In this document: positions 18,774-28,076 of the stretch, in pieces
Layout: the number at the start of each line of letters is the position of its first letter
How positions within the stretch are numbered: the first letter of the stretch is position 1
From: Vibrio sinensis
GTDB lineage: Bacteria > Pseudomonadota > Gammaproteobacteria > Enterobacterales > Vibrionaceae
Direction of reading: 5' to 3'
DNA: 64,000 nucleotides
Assembly (NCBI RefSeq): GCF_003605645.1
Contig: NZ_QVMU01000014.1
Coordinates: 1-64,000 of the forward strand
Program-made: the position numbers and the translations under genes
The notes under the pieces: model-generated
The model's input: the letters and a program-made list of their open reading frames with translations, nothing else
Told to the model about the DNA's origin: nothing
Databases searched by the model: none

Positions 18774-20615
18774 TTGGCTAGAAAACGACACAGCTCTTCA
18801 TTGATCGATATGGCAACGGTCAATGAAGCCTTAGTTTTAGATGGACCTGAACTATGGCAAAAAGTTACGCTTACGCTACATCAAAAATGTCAGACGTACT
18901 GCACGTCAATTGTGGAGCTTGATAAGCTAACTAACTCAGCACAAACGCTTTCGTTTGCATGCAATAACACAGTAACCAAGCCTTTCAGCTACTCGCTTGA
19001 AGGTACACCTTGTGATCTTGTCAGTCGTAGTGATAACGCATTTTATCTGTGTGGGAGCGATGTTCAAACTCGCTTTCCAAGAGATATATTCTTGCAAGAT
19101 CACGGGCTCGTTGCTTACTTGGGTATTCCGCTAAGAACTCGTAGTGGAGACATTATAGGTATCTTACTTTCAACCTTTAATCGCCCAATAACTGAATTGG
19201 ATGAAGAAATCTCACACCATCAACTGTTTGCGAATATTGCAGTTCACTGCCTGAGAGCAAAATGGCTTGCGGCTCGCTCCGAAACACTGATGTACCAACT
19301 TAGCCATGAAGTTTCTCATGACAACCTAACTGGGTTACTCAATCGTAGCTATTTATCAGATAGACTGGATCGACTCAAAAATTCTCGCACAGAACCTTTC
19401 ACATTAGCCTATTTAGATATCGATAATTTTAAGTCCATCAACGACCTTTACGGCAATCACATTGGTGATGAGGTGATTAAGTTTGTCGCAGACTCTATTT
19501 CAGCAGCTGTACCCGATCATCAAATGGCATTTCGTATCGCGGGAGATGAATTCGCTTTTATTACTTTTTCCAGTGATCCGCTCATTATCTGTCAAAGTAT
19601 CATTACTCGCTTAAATAATGGATTTAAAGATGCTTCGCACAACATAAAAGTAAGCGTCAGTATAGGGTTAGCTCGAAAGACCGATAAACGTCTTAGTGCC
19701 GATCAGTTGATCCTAAATGCGACGCTTGCGCTAAAAAATTGTAAACAAACTAGCAACTGTAAAGTACAGAGCTATGATATCCATCTCAGTGCTCAGTATT
19801 ATCGCCGCACAATGGTGATTGATGCATTACGTAGTGAACTTGACCATGCTACGGTATCCAACAGTAAGATTTACGTAATGGTACAACCTATCGTCAAGCG
19901 GGGAGAGCAGCAATGGAACTACTTTGAGATATTAGCTCGCTGGGAAAGTAATACTCTTGGAACAATATCGCCAATTGAGTTCATTGAAGCTGCCGAACAA
20001 TCGGGGCTAATTATTGAACTTGGAGAACGCATTGTTGAACTCGCTTGTGCTGCAAAAAAAGAACTTGAAGCGGGGTTAGGTTATAAAGTGAAACTCAGCT
20101 TAAATTGCTCCGCTCACGAACTAAAAGATTCCAGTCGCTATACACAACACTTGATGAAAACCATTGCTAAGTATGGTTTTGAACCTCGTGAATTTACCAT
20201 TGAGCTAACAGAAACCGTTCTGCTTTCACGTACAAATGAAGTTCGTTATGTACTAGACAAACTCCGTAACCACGGCTTTACTGTTGCCCTAGATGATTTT
20301 GGTACAGGTTATTCGAGCTTAAATTACATCCACAGCTATCCAATCGACTGCATTAAAATTGATGCTACTTTTGTCACCAACATGTTGTGTAATGAAACCT
20401 CAGAACGCGTGGTATGGTTAATCATTCAATTGGCGAAACAGTTAGGCGTAGAGCTCGTTGCGGAGGGTGTTGAAAGTCAGGAAGCGCTAGAAAAACTATA
20501 TGAGATGGGATGTGAACAAATACAAGGCTATTACTTTTCAAAGCCGAATACTCCCCATGCCATTATTTCTCACTATGACAATATGCAAACGGTATTATTG
20601 CCACAGGCACAATAA
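18774..20615 (+). CDS. GAF-GGDEF-EAL cyclic-di-GMP protein
   Basis: 613 residues from a TTG start (GGGGG lies eight bases before it). An N-terminal GAF-like sensor (residues 20-175) is followed by a GGDEF domain whose signature reads RIAGDEFAF, a variant often still active. The C-terminal EAL domain has the catalytic core: EIL for EAL, NCSAHEL, ELTETVLL, LDDFGTGYSSL, IKID and AEGVES. The phosphodiesterase half looks intact; cyclase activity is uncertain. There is no membrane segment, so it is cytoplasmic. It probably feeds the biofilm circuit suggested by the VpsT-like regulator and the polysaccharide locus. Confidence 0.9.
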   Translation: MARKRHSSSLIDMATVNEALVLDGPELWQKVTLTLHQKCQTYCTSIVELDKLTNSAQTLSFACNNTVTKPFSYSLEGTPCDLVSRSDNAFYLCGSDVQTRFPRDIFLQDHGLVAYLGIPLRTRSGDIIGILLSTFNRPITELDEEISHHQLFANIAVHCLRAKWLAARSETLMYQLSHEVSHDNLTGLLNRSYLSDRLDRLKNSRTEPFTLAYLDIDNFKSINDLYGNHIGDEVIKFVADSISAAVPDHQMAFRIAGDEFAFITFSSDPLIICQSIITRLNNGFKDASHNIKVSVSIGLARKTDKRLSADQLILNATLALKNCKQTSNCKVQSYDIHLSAQYYRRTMVIDALRSELDHATVSNSKIYVMVQPIVKRGEQQWNYFEILARWESNTLGTISPIEFIEAAEQSGLIIELGERIVELACAAKKELEAGLGYKVKLSLNCSAHELKDSSRYTQHLMKTIAKYGFEPREFTIELTETVLLSRTNEVRYVLDKLRNHGFTVALDDFGTGYSSLNYIHSYPIDCIKIDATFVTNMLCNETSERVVWLIIQLAKQLGVELVAEGVESQEALEKLYEMGCEQIQGYYFSKPNTPHAIISHYDNMQTVLLPQAQ

Positions 20616-20778
20616 ACAATTATATGCCCCAAACCGCTATATGTACCCAAGCATGTATCTAAAGTATGAACCGAAAGCCTCTGAGCATAGATGAACGATA
20701 TAATGAGGTTTGTGAGTGCCAGTCAGTCAACACTGCTGCAACTTTAATTAGGTTTTATGTGAATGAAATTGCGGATAA

Positions 20779-20812
20779 AAAAAAGAGGCGTGATATGCGC
20801 CCCTTTCTCTTC
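20779..20812 (-). terminator. terminator of the NadD-like operon
   Basis: A hairpin pairing GGCG (20787-20790) with CGCC (20798-20801) and flanking AAAG/CTTT. On the minus strand eight U follow. It should close the minus-strand operon at 20885-21908. Confidence 0.65.
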
Positions 20813-20834
20813 TCTTTTCTTCTCTTTTCTTCTC
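20811..20834. repeat. short polypyrimidine tandem repeat
   Basis: The 10-mer TCTCTTTTCT is repeated exactly twice, with a partial third copy. No gene is affected. Confidence 0.7.
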
Positions 20835-20884
20835 AGAAGAAACCAACAAGATTTATGCATTAGCGATGCAAGACAAAATATGCC

Positions 20885-21370
20885 TTAAAATGGCACCTCA
20901 ATCTGCATTAAGAGATCACCTTTATATTCACTGTGCCAACGATAATCTAACCGCATACGTGGCTTACCCAATTCTTTCTCGCCAAAACCTAAGCTAAACT
21001 GAACTCCATGATTCATCAACCACTCTTCGGGCGTTAAAGAATCAAGACTCTCTTCAAGCTCACTCGGCTTCCATATGCCCACGCCAAAATAATTGGACTC
21101 TAAGCTTTTTGTTAAGACGGGATTAGACGCAGATTGTAAAACCCAATCAGACCAGTATTCAGAATAATCAATAGGCTCTTGATCAAATGCTTCTGTCAAT
21201 GCATCCATTTTTTGTGCTGAGTACTGTATGCCTTCCAATAACGAAAAGCAGACACCACTTTTTGAATGAAACAATACCGATTCAGACACAAAGTCTGATT
21301 GATATAACTCACATGCATAACTCGTTGAAACGCTACAAAGCGACAAGATGATCCATCTTACTTTTGCCAC
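20885..21370 (-). CDS. secreted hypothetical protein downstream of the NadD-like gene
   Basis: 161 residues with an N-terminal signal peptide (VRWIILSLCSVSTSYA, cleavage near residue 20) and a cysteine right after it. No lipobox is convincing. Two cysteines in the mature part could form a disulfide. I do not recognise the family. It starts 22 bases after the NadD-like gene, so the two are probably cotranscribed although one is cytoplasmic and one exported. Confidence 0.65.
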   Translation of the reverse strand: MAKVRWIILSLCSVSTSYACELYQSDFVSESVLFHSKSGVCFSLLEGIQYSAQKMDALTEAFDQEPIDYSEYWSDWVLQSASNPVLTKSLESNYFGVGIWKPSELEESLDSLTPEEWLMNHGVQFSLGFGEKELGKPRMRLDYRWHSEYKGDLLMQIEVPF

Positions 21371-21392
21371 TTAACACCCCAATCCTATTTCA

Positions 21393-21908
21393 TTATTTAT
21401 AGTGTTTGTTTTTTATTAATATACTGCGAACTCGAGGTGTAGTGAAACTATCTATACTCTCTTGCGCTTGTAATGCACTTCGAATATCAGTACTGCGAAT
21501 ATTCACCTTTTCAGGACAAGCCATAACGGACCATTGAGACAGAATATCTTCAGCTCGGTAGAATTTTGAAAAATTGAAAAAATTATCAGGCCCCAAAACA
21601 AAAGTAAGTTCACTTTCAGGATATTTCAATTGAAGGGCTTCCATCACCGAATATGTCGTCACACTCTGATTAGGCTGAAAAAGCGTCTCTTCAATATCGC
21701 ATCTTTCAAACGTCGATGATTCTAGATCGGCAATGAATGCATCAACTAACTCGCATCGGGATGAATATTCGAGCATTTCTTTCCCCCACGCATGGGAAAT
21801 ACTCGGTACTAACAGAACCTTGTCAAAATGCAGTAATGATTCCAAAACGCTTTTATGCCCAAGGCTTGGTGGGTTAAAAGCACTACCAAACACGGCAATT
21901 TTCTTCAT
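21393..21908 (-). CDS. NadD-like nicotinate-nucleotide adenylyltransferase, diverged active site
   Basis: 171 residues of the nucleotidylyltransferase superfamily: GSAFNPPSLGHKSVLESLL at the N terminus and RSTDIRSAL near the C terminus. In NadD the first motif is normally GxFDPxHxGH; here Asp and the first His are replaced by Asn and Ser, and the protein is about 40 residues shorter than E. coli NadD. It may be a paralogue with altered substrate or reduced activity. It is divergent from nadE with about 110 bases between, and the pair supports a role in NAD metabolism. Confidence 0.75.
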   Translation of the reverse strand: MKKIAVFGSAFNPPSLGHKSVLESLLHFDKVLLVPSISHAWGKEMLEYSSRCELVDAFIADLESSTFERCDIEETLFQPNQSVTTYSVMEALQLKYPESELTFVLGPDNFFNFSKFYRAEDILSQWSVMACPEKVNIRSTDIRSALQAQESIDSFTTPRVRSILIKNKHYK

Positions 21909-22018
21909 TTTTTAGCCTTGTTGTAAGGAAATTTCTGATCCCCGTTTCCTAACGGGCTGATTGAGGTATGATACTACCATCAATATTCAAAATTACATTG
22001 CTTGCAGGAATAAAACTA

Positions 22019-22846
22019 ATGGAACAGTTAATTCGCGATGAGATGCGCGTACTACCATCGATCGATCCTCACTTTGAAATCTCACGCCGTGTTAATTTCA
22101 TTAAAACTAAACTGATAAACTCAGGGTGTAAGTCTCTCATTCTTGGGATCAGTGGCGGAGTCGATTCAACCACATGTGGACGCTTAGCTCAAATTGCTGT
22201 CAATGAACTGAACGAAGAACACGATGGTTCTTACCAGTTTATTGCTGTACGTCTTCCTTACGGCGAGCAACAAGATGAAGATGAAGCGCAGCTTGCACTG
22301 CATTTCATTCAACCAACCCATTCGATTTCTGTAAACATCAAAGACGGTGTTGATGGCTTACATGCCGCCTCTCAGTTTGCACTAAAGGGCACAGATCTCA
22401 TTCCACAAGATGCTGCCAAAATTGATTTCATCAAAGGTAACGTCAAGGCACGAGCTCGGATGGTTGCTCAGTACGAAATCGCAGGGTATGTCGGTGGCCT
22501 AGTGCTTGGCACCGACCATTCTGCTGAAAATATTACGGGTTTTTATACTAAGTTTGGTGATGGTGCTTGCGATTTAGCGCCGTTATTTGGGCTCAATAAA
22601 CGTCAAGTACGTCAACTGGCTGAAACTCTAGGTGCACCTGAACAACTTGTTAAAAAAGTACCAACAGCCGATCTAGAAGAACTTGCGCCACAAAAAGCCG
22701 ATGAAGATGCACTGAATCTAACCTATGATCAAATCGATGATTTCTTAGAAGGTAAACAAGTGCCTAGTGATGTGACAGAGCGACTAGTACGTATCTACAC
22801 AATAACGCAGCACAAACGCCAACCTATCCCAACAATCTACGATTAA
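22019..22846 (+). CDS. nadE: NH3-dependent NAD synthetase
   Basis: Amidates deamido-NAD with ATP and ammonia, the last step of NAD synthesis. Starting at ATG 22019 (AGGA nine bases upstream) the product has 275 residues, the size of E. coli NadE; the frame could extend to 21968. The ATP pyrophosphatase P-loop SGGVDS is near residue 46, with [19 protein letters not shown] and [18 protein letters not shown] further on. No glutaminase domain is present, so ammonia is the nitrogen source. Monocistronic with a terminator. Confidence 0.96.
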   Translation: MEQLIRDEMRVLPSIDPHFEISRRVNFIKTKLINSGCKSLILGISGGVDSTTCGRLAQIAVNELNEEHDGSYQFIAVRLPYGEQQDEDEAQLALHFIQPTHSISVNIKDGVDGLHAASQFALKGTDLIPQDAAKIDFIKGNVKARARMVAQYEIAGYVGGLVLGTDHSAENITGFYTKFGDGACDLAPLFGLNKRQVRQLAETLGAPEQLVKKVPTADLEELAPQKADEDALNLTYDQIDDFLEGKQVPSDVTERLVRIYTITQHKRQPIPTIYD

Positions 22847-22924
22847 GCGATAAGGTCGAGTGCACGTTAAATTCAATGATAGACAGTTGAATTACACACT
22901 AGCCACAGAAATTATTCGCCATTA

Positions 22925-22950
22925 AAAAGGGAGCACAACGCTCCCTTCTC
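22925..22950 (+). terminator. nadE-side terminator
   Basis: Stem AAGGGAGC / GCTCCCTT between convergent nadE and the LuxR-type gene. The T run is weak. Confidence 0.65.
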
Positions 22951-22981
22951 TTCAAACCTGAATGCTATTTCAAACCTGAGG

Positions 22982-23650
22982 CTATACCCGCTCAGCTAAT
23001 GCGATATTGTTATTCGCCCATAACAATGCTTGTAGTCGATTTTTAGCGTTAATTTTTTTGAAGATATTGTGCAAATGCGTTTTAACGGTATTTTCACTAA
23101 CAAATAATTCATCTGCAATTTGCAGGTTCGATGCACCATGACCGAGTAAACGCATAATCTCTTTTTCACGTTTAGTTAAATTCGCATAGACTTGTGATGT
23201 CGTGACATTATTAGCACATCGGAAATGTTCAATATAATCTTGTGCGACTTTTCTAGATAGCCACATCTCATCTTGCATGATCTTTTCCATACCTTTTAGC
23301 AGCAAGGAAATATCATCATCTATATAAAAAACACCAACGAGATTACGCCATTTAAATAGCTGGCTTGAAGCCACATCTTTAGGACAATTAATCACTATTT
23401 CTTTAGATGCTTGGCTTGATACAACTTTAGCTTGGTTATAACTTTCAAAATTGCTGTCATTCAAATAATGATAATCAATCAATACAAAATCACCCAGCAG
23501 TGTTTCCTCTCCACTGTCACGCTCAATATCCGCTAAAGAAACAATTTGGACATCCAGCTGAATCCCCTTCTCTAACGAATCTTTAAACAGTTTAGACTGC
23601 ATACTAATATCAGATAGTAAGGTAATTTTATATGTATCATCATTGTTCAT
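22982..23650 (-). CDS. VpsT/CpsQ-like LuxR-family regulator with cyclic-di-GMP motif
   Basis: 222 residues. The N-terminal receiver-like domain (1-125) lacks a normal phosphorylation site. W130-L-S-R133 matches the W[F/L/M][T/S]R cyclic-di-GMP-binding motif of VpsT, at nearly the same position. The C-terminal LuxR helix-turn-helix is complete (LTKREKEIMRLLGHGASNLQ...VSENTVKTHLHNIF). VpsT and CpsQ activate exopolysaccharide and matrix genes in vibrios, so the capsule locus at 46.5-61.7 kb is a natural target. Upstream DNA is AT-rich. Orthology to VpsT rather than a sister CsgD-type protein is likely but unproven. Confidence 0.85.
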   Translation of the reverse strand: MNNDDTYKITLLSDISMQSKLFKDSLEKGIQLDVQIVSLADIERDSGEETLLGDFVLIDYHYLNDSNFESYNQAKVVSSQASKEIVINCPKDVASSQLFKWRNLVGVFYIDDDISLLLKGMEKIMQDEMWLSRKVAQDYIEHFRCANNVTTSQVYANLTKREKEIMRLLGHGASNLQIADELFVSENTVKTHLHNIFKKINAKNRLQALLWANNNIALAERV

Positions 23651-23813
23651 CTTAAAACACTCCAGCTCAACTTGCTCCGTTACATAAAACTATCGTTTAG
23701 ATACAAATAGTCAACACGCACTACACTCTAGCTCCACGGCACATCACGTTTTTATTTCGACAATTCAACTAATTAAGGTATATCTCTTATTTTTGAGAAC
23801 CAAGTTCATTTAG

Positions 23814-24818
23814 TTAATAGTTCTTAACCTTGTTAACTGCATGAAATTTAAATGATAAAAACAACAAATAGAATAACCAACTTAGTGACATAGAACCGCC
23901 CCCACTCGAAGACGTTGCTGAGGAACTAACACTAGAAGTATTATTTTCAACTAATACCCGCTCACCATTATCATTTCGTACAAAAAAACGAGGAGTCACT
24001 TGCCCATTTAATACATTGTTAATCCAATCTTGATAATCATATAATTCAGTAAATACCGATGTTGCGTTAACCGTTGGATCACCGCAAACACTGGGTCCAA
24101 AACTAGTCACACCAATTTGAATGTATTCGCTCCCATTAAACCAATAAACAGGACCACCAGAGTCACCGTTACAAGTCGAATTTTTTAGGCCTCCGCTTAT
24201 TGGTCCATCAAAACAAATCTGTTTATTCGTTAACTGATTTCCGAAAACCGCACGACAGGTTGCATTTGAAATAGGGGTAACGGGAGCTTGTAGTAAGGTG
24301 CTCCCCCCTTGATCGGTGCTCGACAACCAACCATGACCAACAATACGATAATCACCTATAAACGGGTAAACGTCATTCAAGCTATCATTGATTAATCGCA
24401 TATAATCAGGAACAGGAAGTGGCTCTTCCAACTTAATAATGGCGATATCATCAGGCCAAAGCGCATCATTCGAATCAACAAATGAATTTAAATAATAAAA
24501 TTCAGCTGCTCGGGACTGAGATTGGTTTAAAAACTGGCTTTCATCTGATAGCTGAGGGGCCACAACTGTGTGTAGCATCACATCACGCTGTCCATAGAGA
24601 CAATGGGCAGCAGTCAGTACATATTGACTATTGAGCATGGTCGCACCGCAAAAGCTTGAGGCATCATAAGTATTGCCTTTGCGGTAAAACAGACTAGCAA
24701 TTGAGGGGAAAGATGAAACCGTGGCGGCTTGGCCATTAACGATATAAGAAGACACATCACTCGCGAATGAAAAACAACTTGTCGCAGTCAGCACGAGTAA
24801 TGTTATACATCCTCTCAT
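23814..24818 (-). CDS. secreted trypsin-like serine protease, copy 1
   Basis: 334 residues from ATG 24818 (GGGGG five bases upstream). Signal peptide, then a short propeptide ending near SYIVNGQAA, the usual activation site form. The chymotrypsin-fold triad is present: LTAAHC, DDIAIIKL and CNGDSGGPVYW. The C terminus has a serine-rich spacer and GGGSMSLSWLFYLLFLSFKF, which resembles a GlyGly-CTERM signal, but the basic cluster normally at the end is replaced by HAVNKVKNY. It is a tandem paralogue of the next gene. Related vibrio enzymes are type II secretion substrates. Confidence 0.88.
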   Translation of the reverse strand: MRGCITLLVLTATSCFSFASDVSSYIVNGQAATVSSFPSIASLFYRKGNTYDASSFCGATMLNSQYVLTAAHCLYGQRDVMLHTVVAPQLSDESQFLNQSQSRAAEFYYLNSFVDSNDALWPDDIAIIKLEEPLPVPDYMRLINDSLNDVYPFIGDYRIVGHGWLSSTDQGGSTLLQAPVTPISNATCRAVFGNQLTNKQICFDGPISGGLKNSTCNGDSGGPVYWFNGSEYIQIGVTSFGPSVCGDPTVNATSVFTELYDYQDWINNVLNGQVTPRFFVRNDNGERVLVENNTSSVSSSATSSSGGGSMSLSWLFYLLFLSFKFHAVNKVKNY

Positions 24819-24901
24819 TGCACCCCCTATCAATTCGTATAGATTTCATTAAACAACTAAAGTTTAGCTTATGAATCAACAAAGGGATGAATGATTTCAC
24901 A

Positions 24902-25840
24902 TTAACGGTTGCGTCGACGAAGTAACAGAGCGAGACCTAGTAGGCCTAACTGATACCAACTACTGCCACCACCCTCTTCATTAGCTCTAAATTTATCATC
25001 GTGAGGATTAGCTTTGAATTGAGGCTCGACAGTACCCGCTAAAACACTCGTAATCCAATCTTGATAATCATAAACTTCTGTAAATACCGAGGTATAAGAA
25101 GACGTCGTATTCCCGCATTCATTGGGTCCATAGCTCGTAATGCCAATTTGCTTGTATTCGGCGCCATCCCACCAATAAACAGGCCCGCCTGAATCACCAT
25201 TACACGTAGAATTTTTATAATCACCGACAATAGCACCATCAAAACACAATTGCTTGTTACTGGTTCCGCAAATATTAGCCCCATCGATAAGCTGTAATTC
25301 TGTTTTTAAAAGAGCAGTACCTCCCTCTACATTTCCTGCTTCTAAACCGTGACCAATGGTAACGAAAGATGGATTGCCGGGATTAATAGGGTAATTATCA
25401 TTCTGAGTTGTATTTATCAACGAACTAAAATCGCTGATATTCAGTGGTGATTGTAGCTTAATTATCGCAATATCGTTTGGCCACAATACATTCTCATCAT
25501 CGACATAATTATCAGGGTAGTAATATTCAATGCCTCGTGAAGCCATATTATTGCCATTCACATAGTCTGTTTCATTTTGCAGTTGAACGACAACTCGACT
25601 GTTTAGCATTAATGACTCGTCACCAACAATACAATGCGCCGCTGTTAATACATATTGTTGGTTGAGCATGGTTGCACCACATGTATAACCATATTTTTTT
25701 CCATCATCAAAATACAGACTAGCAAAAGAGGGGAAGTTGACTATCGACGCTGGATTTCCATTGATAATATAAGGCGATATATTTTGCGCTGAGACAGAGC
25801 CCGTAATTAACACTGACAACAATAAAGATTGATATTTCAT
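24902..25840 (-). CDS. secreted trypsin-like serine protease with GlyGly-CTERM, copy 2
   Basis: 312 residues. Signal peptide (SLLLSVLITGSVSA), zymogen cleavage-type region PYIINGNPA, and triad motifs LTAAHC, NDIAIIKL and CNGDSGGPVYW. It ends with a textbook GlyGly-CTERM: glycine-rich spacer, hydrophobic helix and RRRNR. Proteins of this kind are processed by rhombosortase and held at or released from the cell surface after type II secretion (VesB is the model). It lies 84 bases upstream of copy 1 and is likely cotranscribed. Confidence 0.9.
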   Translation of the reverse strand: MKYQSLLLSVLITGSVSAQNISPYIINGNPASIVNFPSFASLYFDDGKKYGYTCGATMLNQQYVLTAAHCIVGDESLMLNSRVVVQLQNETDYVNGNNMASRGIEYYYPDNYVDDENVLWPNDIAIIKLQSPLNISDFSSLINTTQNDNYPINPGNPSFVTIGHGLEAGNVEGGTALLKTELQLIDGANICGTSNKQLCFDGAIVGDYKNSTCNGDSGGPVYWWDGAEYKQIGITSYGPNECGNTTSSYTSVFTEVYDYQDWITSVLAGTVEPQFKANPHDDKFRANEEGGGSSWYQLGLLGLALLLRRRNR

Positions 25841-25882
25841 GATCTCAATTTACGTTAATTTATAATCCTGTTATTTAACAAT

Positions 25883-25908
25883 AAAAAAACCTCTCAAACG
25901 AGAGGTTT
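25883..25908 (-). terminator. gcvT terminator
   Basis: Stem AAACCTCTC / GAGAGGTTT with loop AAAC; on the minus strand a U run follows. It lies 35 bases after gcvT. Confidence 0.85.
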
Positions 25909-25942
25909 ACAATACATACATTATTGAACTCGATCTATATCA

Positions 25943-27064
25943 TCAACCGCGATAATAACGCTGAGGGACAAACGGTATTTTTTCAATAACCATAGGGAGC
26001 ATCTTGCCACGAACTTCAGCAAAAAGTTCCGTGCCGATAGCCGTTAGGTCCATTCTTACATACCCCATAGAGACGGGTTTTCCTGCATTTGGCCCTGCGG
26101 TTCCACTGGTCACTATGCCCACTTTGTTCCCATCACCGTCAAACAACTCTGTACCCTCTCGCACTGGAGCTTTTGTTTGCCCAACGAGGCCAACACGTTT
26201 GCGTGATACATCTTTCGTTTCAATCTGATTCAAAATGATCTCAGCGCCCGGAAAACCACCAGCTCGCTCACCATCAGCGCGACGTACTTTCTGAATACCC
26301 CACAATAGACTTGCTTCGACAGGCGTTGTTGTCGTATCTAGGTCATGTCCATACAAACACAGGCCGCACTCCAAACGCAGAGAATCTCGAGCGCCTAATC
26401 CAATCCACTCAACCTCTGCCTGTTCTGTCAAATAATCTGCTAACGCTTCGGCTTTATCAGCACTGACTGAGATTTCATAGCCATCTTCGCCAGTATAGCC
26501 ACTGCGCGAGACGATACATTCACAGCCCAATAACTCAAGCACATTCACGTCCATAAAGACCATATCAGACACTTTAGGGTTTAATCGTGCTAAAACTTCA
26601 GCAGCTTTCGGTCCTTGCAACGCCAGCAACGCTCTGTCTTCAATCACTTCAAGCGTTACATTTTGTGGTAGATGGGCTCGAATGTGGGCAATATCCTGCT
26701 CTTTGCAAGCCGCATTAACCACAACAAACAAATGATCGCCTAAGTTAGCAACCATCAAATCGTCCATGATTCCGCCTTGCTCATTAGTAAAGAAAGCGTA
26801 CCTTTGGTTACCTGATGGCAAGTCAATAATATCAACAGGCACTAATGACTCAAGAAATGCAGACGCGCCCTCACCGCGCAAACGGAGTTGCCCCATATGG
26901 GAAACATCAAACAGGCCTGCCGCATCGCGTGTATGCAAATGTTCCTTTTTAACACCCAATTTATATTGCACAGGCATATCATAACCTGCAAAAGGGACCA
27001 TTTTAGCCCCAGCGGCAACGTGTCGTGTATATAGTGGGGTTCTGAGTAGCTCTTGAGTCATCAT
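25943..27064 (-). CDS. gcvT: glycine cleavage system T protein (aminomethyltransferase)
   Basis: Transfers the methylene group from lipoyl-bound aminomethyl on GcvH to tetrahydrofolate. ATG 27064, preceded by GGAG, gives 374 residues, the family size; a 35-codon extension in the open frame is not supported. Family blocks are FAGYDMPVQY, LFDVSHMGQ, GGIMDDLMV, ALQGPKA, SRSGYTGEDGYEI and GLGARDSLRLE. It is encoded apart from gcvHP, on the other side of the regulator. Its leader holds two mutually exclusive hairpins. Confidence 0.96.
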   Translation of the reverse strand: MMTQELLRTPLYTRHVAAGAKMVPFAGYDMPVQYKLGVKKEHLHTRDAAGLFDVSHMGQLRLRGEGASAFLESLVPVDIIDLPSGNQRYAFFTNEQGGIMDDLMVANLGDHLFVVVNAACKEQDIAHIRAHLPQNVTLEVIEDRALLALQGPKAAEVLARLNPKVSDMVFMDVNVLELLGCECIVSRSGYTGEDGYEISVSADKAEALADYLTEQAEVEWIGLGARDSLRLECGLCLYGHDLDTTTTPVEASLLWGIQKVRRADGERAGGFPGAEIILNQIETKDVSRKRVGLVGQTKAPVREGTELFDGDGNKVGIVTSGTAGPNAGKPVSMGYVRMDLTAIGTELFAEVRGKMLPMVIEKIPFVPQRYYRG

Positions 27065-27087
27065 TGTCTCCAAATAATCAGGGTCAC

Positions 27088-27113
27088 TTTCCTCGAAAGG
27101 AAACCTTGTTTCC
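27088..27113 (-). promoter_or_regulatory. overlapping alternative hairpins in the gcvT leader
   Basis: TTTCCT(27088-27093)/AGGAAA(27098-27103) and GGAAAC(27099-27104)/GTTTCC(27108-27113) share bases, so only one can form. They lie 24-50 bases upstream of the gcvT start. The first resembles the glyA-side operator half-sites but with wider spacing, so a protein-binding site is the alternative. Confidence 0.35.
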
Positions 27114-27318
27114 AATAATAAACACGATAGTGGATCTTTTGCACGATTAACAAACGAACTGGCGTTCAAAGTGTGACATTTAACATTATAAAAACAAAAC
27201 CAATCGCAACATCCGGCTATATTTCATACAGCATAACGAAAAAAATGGTAGAAAATCACGTTTAAAACACACAAAGAAATCGTTTGCTATTACTATAAAA
27301 ACCAACATTTCCGAAACA

Positions 27319-27942
27319 TTACTTAGCCGTTACCCACAGAATATGGGCATCTTCTTCACTAACAGAAACCAACATATGCCCCATATTGGCATCGTAGTAA
27401 ACGCTGTCGCCATCATGAAGTGTCACTGGTTCATAGAATTCAGAGTAGAACGTGACTGAGCCTGACAGTATTAACAGGAACTCTTCGCCATCGTGTCGAA
27501 CCCAATCGCTATACTCTTCAAATGTCCTCGCTCTAACACGGCTTTTAAACGGTAACATTCGTTTATTCGATAGTTGCGTGGCAAGCAATTCATGCTCATA
27601 AGTTTGAGTCGGATGAGGCTTTCCATGTTCCGCCTTAGTGATATCTCTGCGCCCTGAAGCTGTCTTTTTCCTTGGAGGTTCAAAGAGTTGCGGCATATCA
27701 ATCTGTAAGCCATGAGCGAGTTTTTGCATCGCTTGAAAGGTTGGTGAAATCTGTTCGTTCTCAATCTTGCTTAAAGTAGAACGTGCCAAGCCTGTTCGCT
27801 GACTCGCCTCTTCCAAGGTAATGCCTAGCTTTCCTCGGATATCTTTAATCCTTTCGCCCAGTTTTAAAGGCTCAATTGACGGTTCCTGAGATTGCTTTGC
27901 CAAAGTAAGTGAAGGGTAATCATCATAAATGTCTTCAGCCAT
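27319..27942 (-). CDS. XRE-family regulator with C-terminal cupin domain
   Basis: 207 residues from ATG 27942 (GAGGG seven bases upstream); the frame could reach 28044. Helix-turn-helix at about 30-85 (IRGKLGITLEEASQRTGLARSTLSKIENEQ) and a small-molecule-binding cupin at about 140-205 (DGEEFLLILSGSVTFYSEF, DGDSVYYDANMGHMLVS). Such regulators (PuuR-like layout) bind short palindromes and sense metabolites. It sits between gcvT and glyA, with TTTCCTATAGGAAA in the divergent gap. It is therefore the likely regulator of the glycine/one-carbon genes and of itself. The ligand is unknown; glycine is a guess from context. Confidence 0.88.
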   Translation of the reverse strand: MAEDIYDDYPSLTLAKQSQEPSIEPLKLGERIKDIRGKLGITLEEASQRTGLARSTLSKIENEQISPTFQAMQKLAHGLQIDMPQLFEPPRKKTASGRRDITKAEHGKPHPTQTYEHELLATQLSNKRMLPFKSRVRARTFEEYSDWVRHDGEEFLLILSGSVTFYSEFYEPVTLHDGDSVYYDANMGHMLVSVSEEDAHILWVTAK

Positions 27943-28058
27943 ACGTCCCTCATGTCTAATACATCTCGTCCTTTTTCCATTGTGCATGAAGCCGATAATA
28001 GAAAAAAGATCTCTAAAAGAAATAAACCGTGCGCTTGTTAACAAATAAGCGACTTAAG

Positions 28059-28072
28059 TTTCCTATAGGAAA
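28059..28072. promoter_or_regulatory. candidate operator of the XRE-cupin regulator
   Basis: TTTCCTATAGGAAA is a perfect 14-bp palindrome in the gap between the regulator gene and glyA. A 12/14 match (TTTCCTATTAGAAA) lies upstream of the DUF3360 transporter at 38660. Confidence 0.6.
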
Positions 28073-28076
28073 TTTT

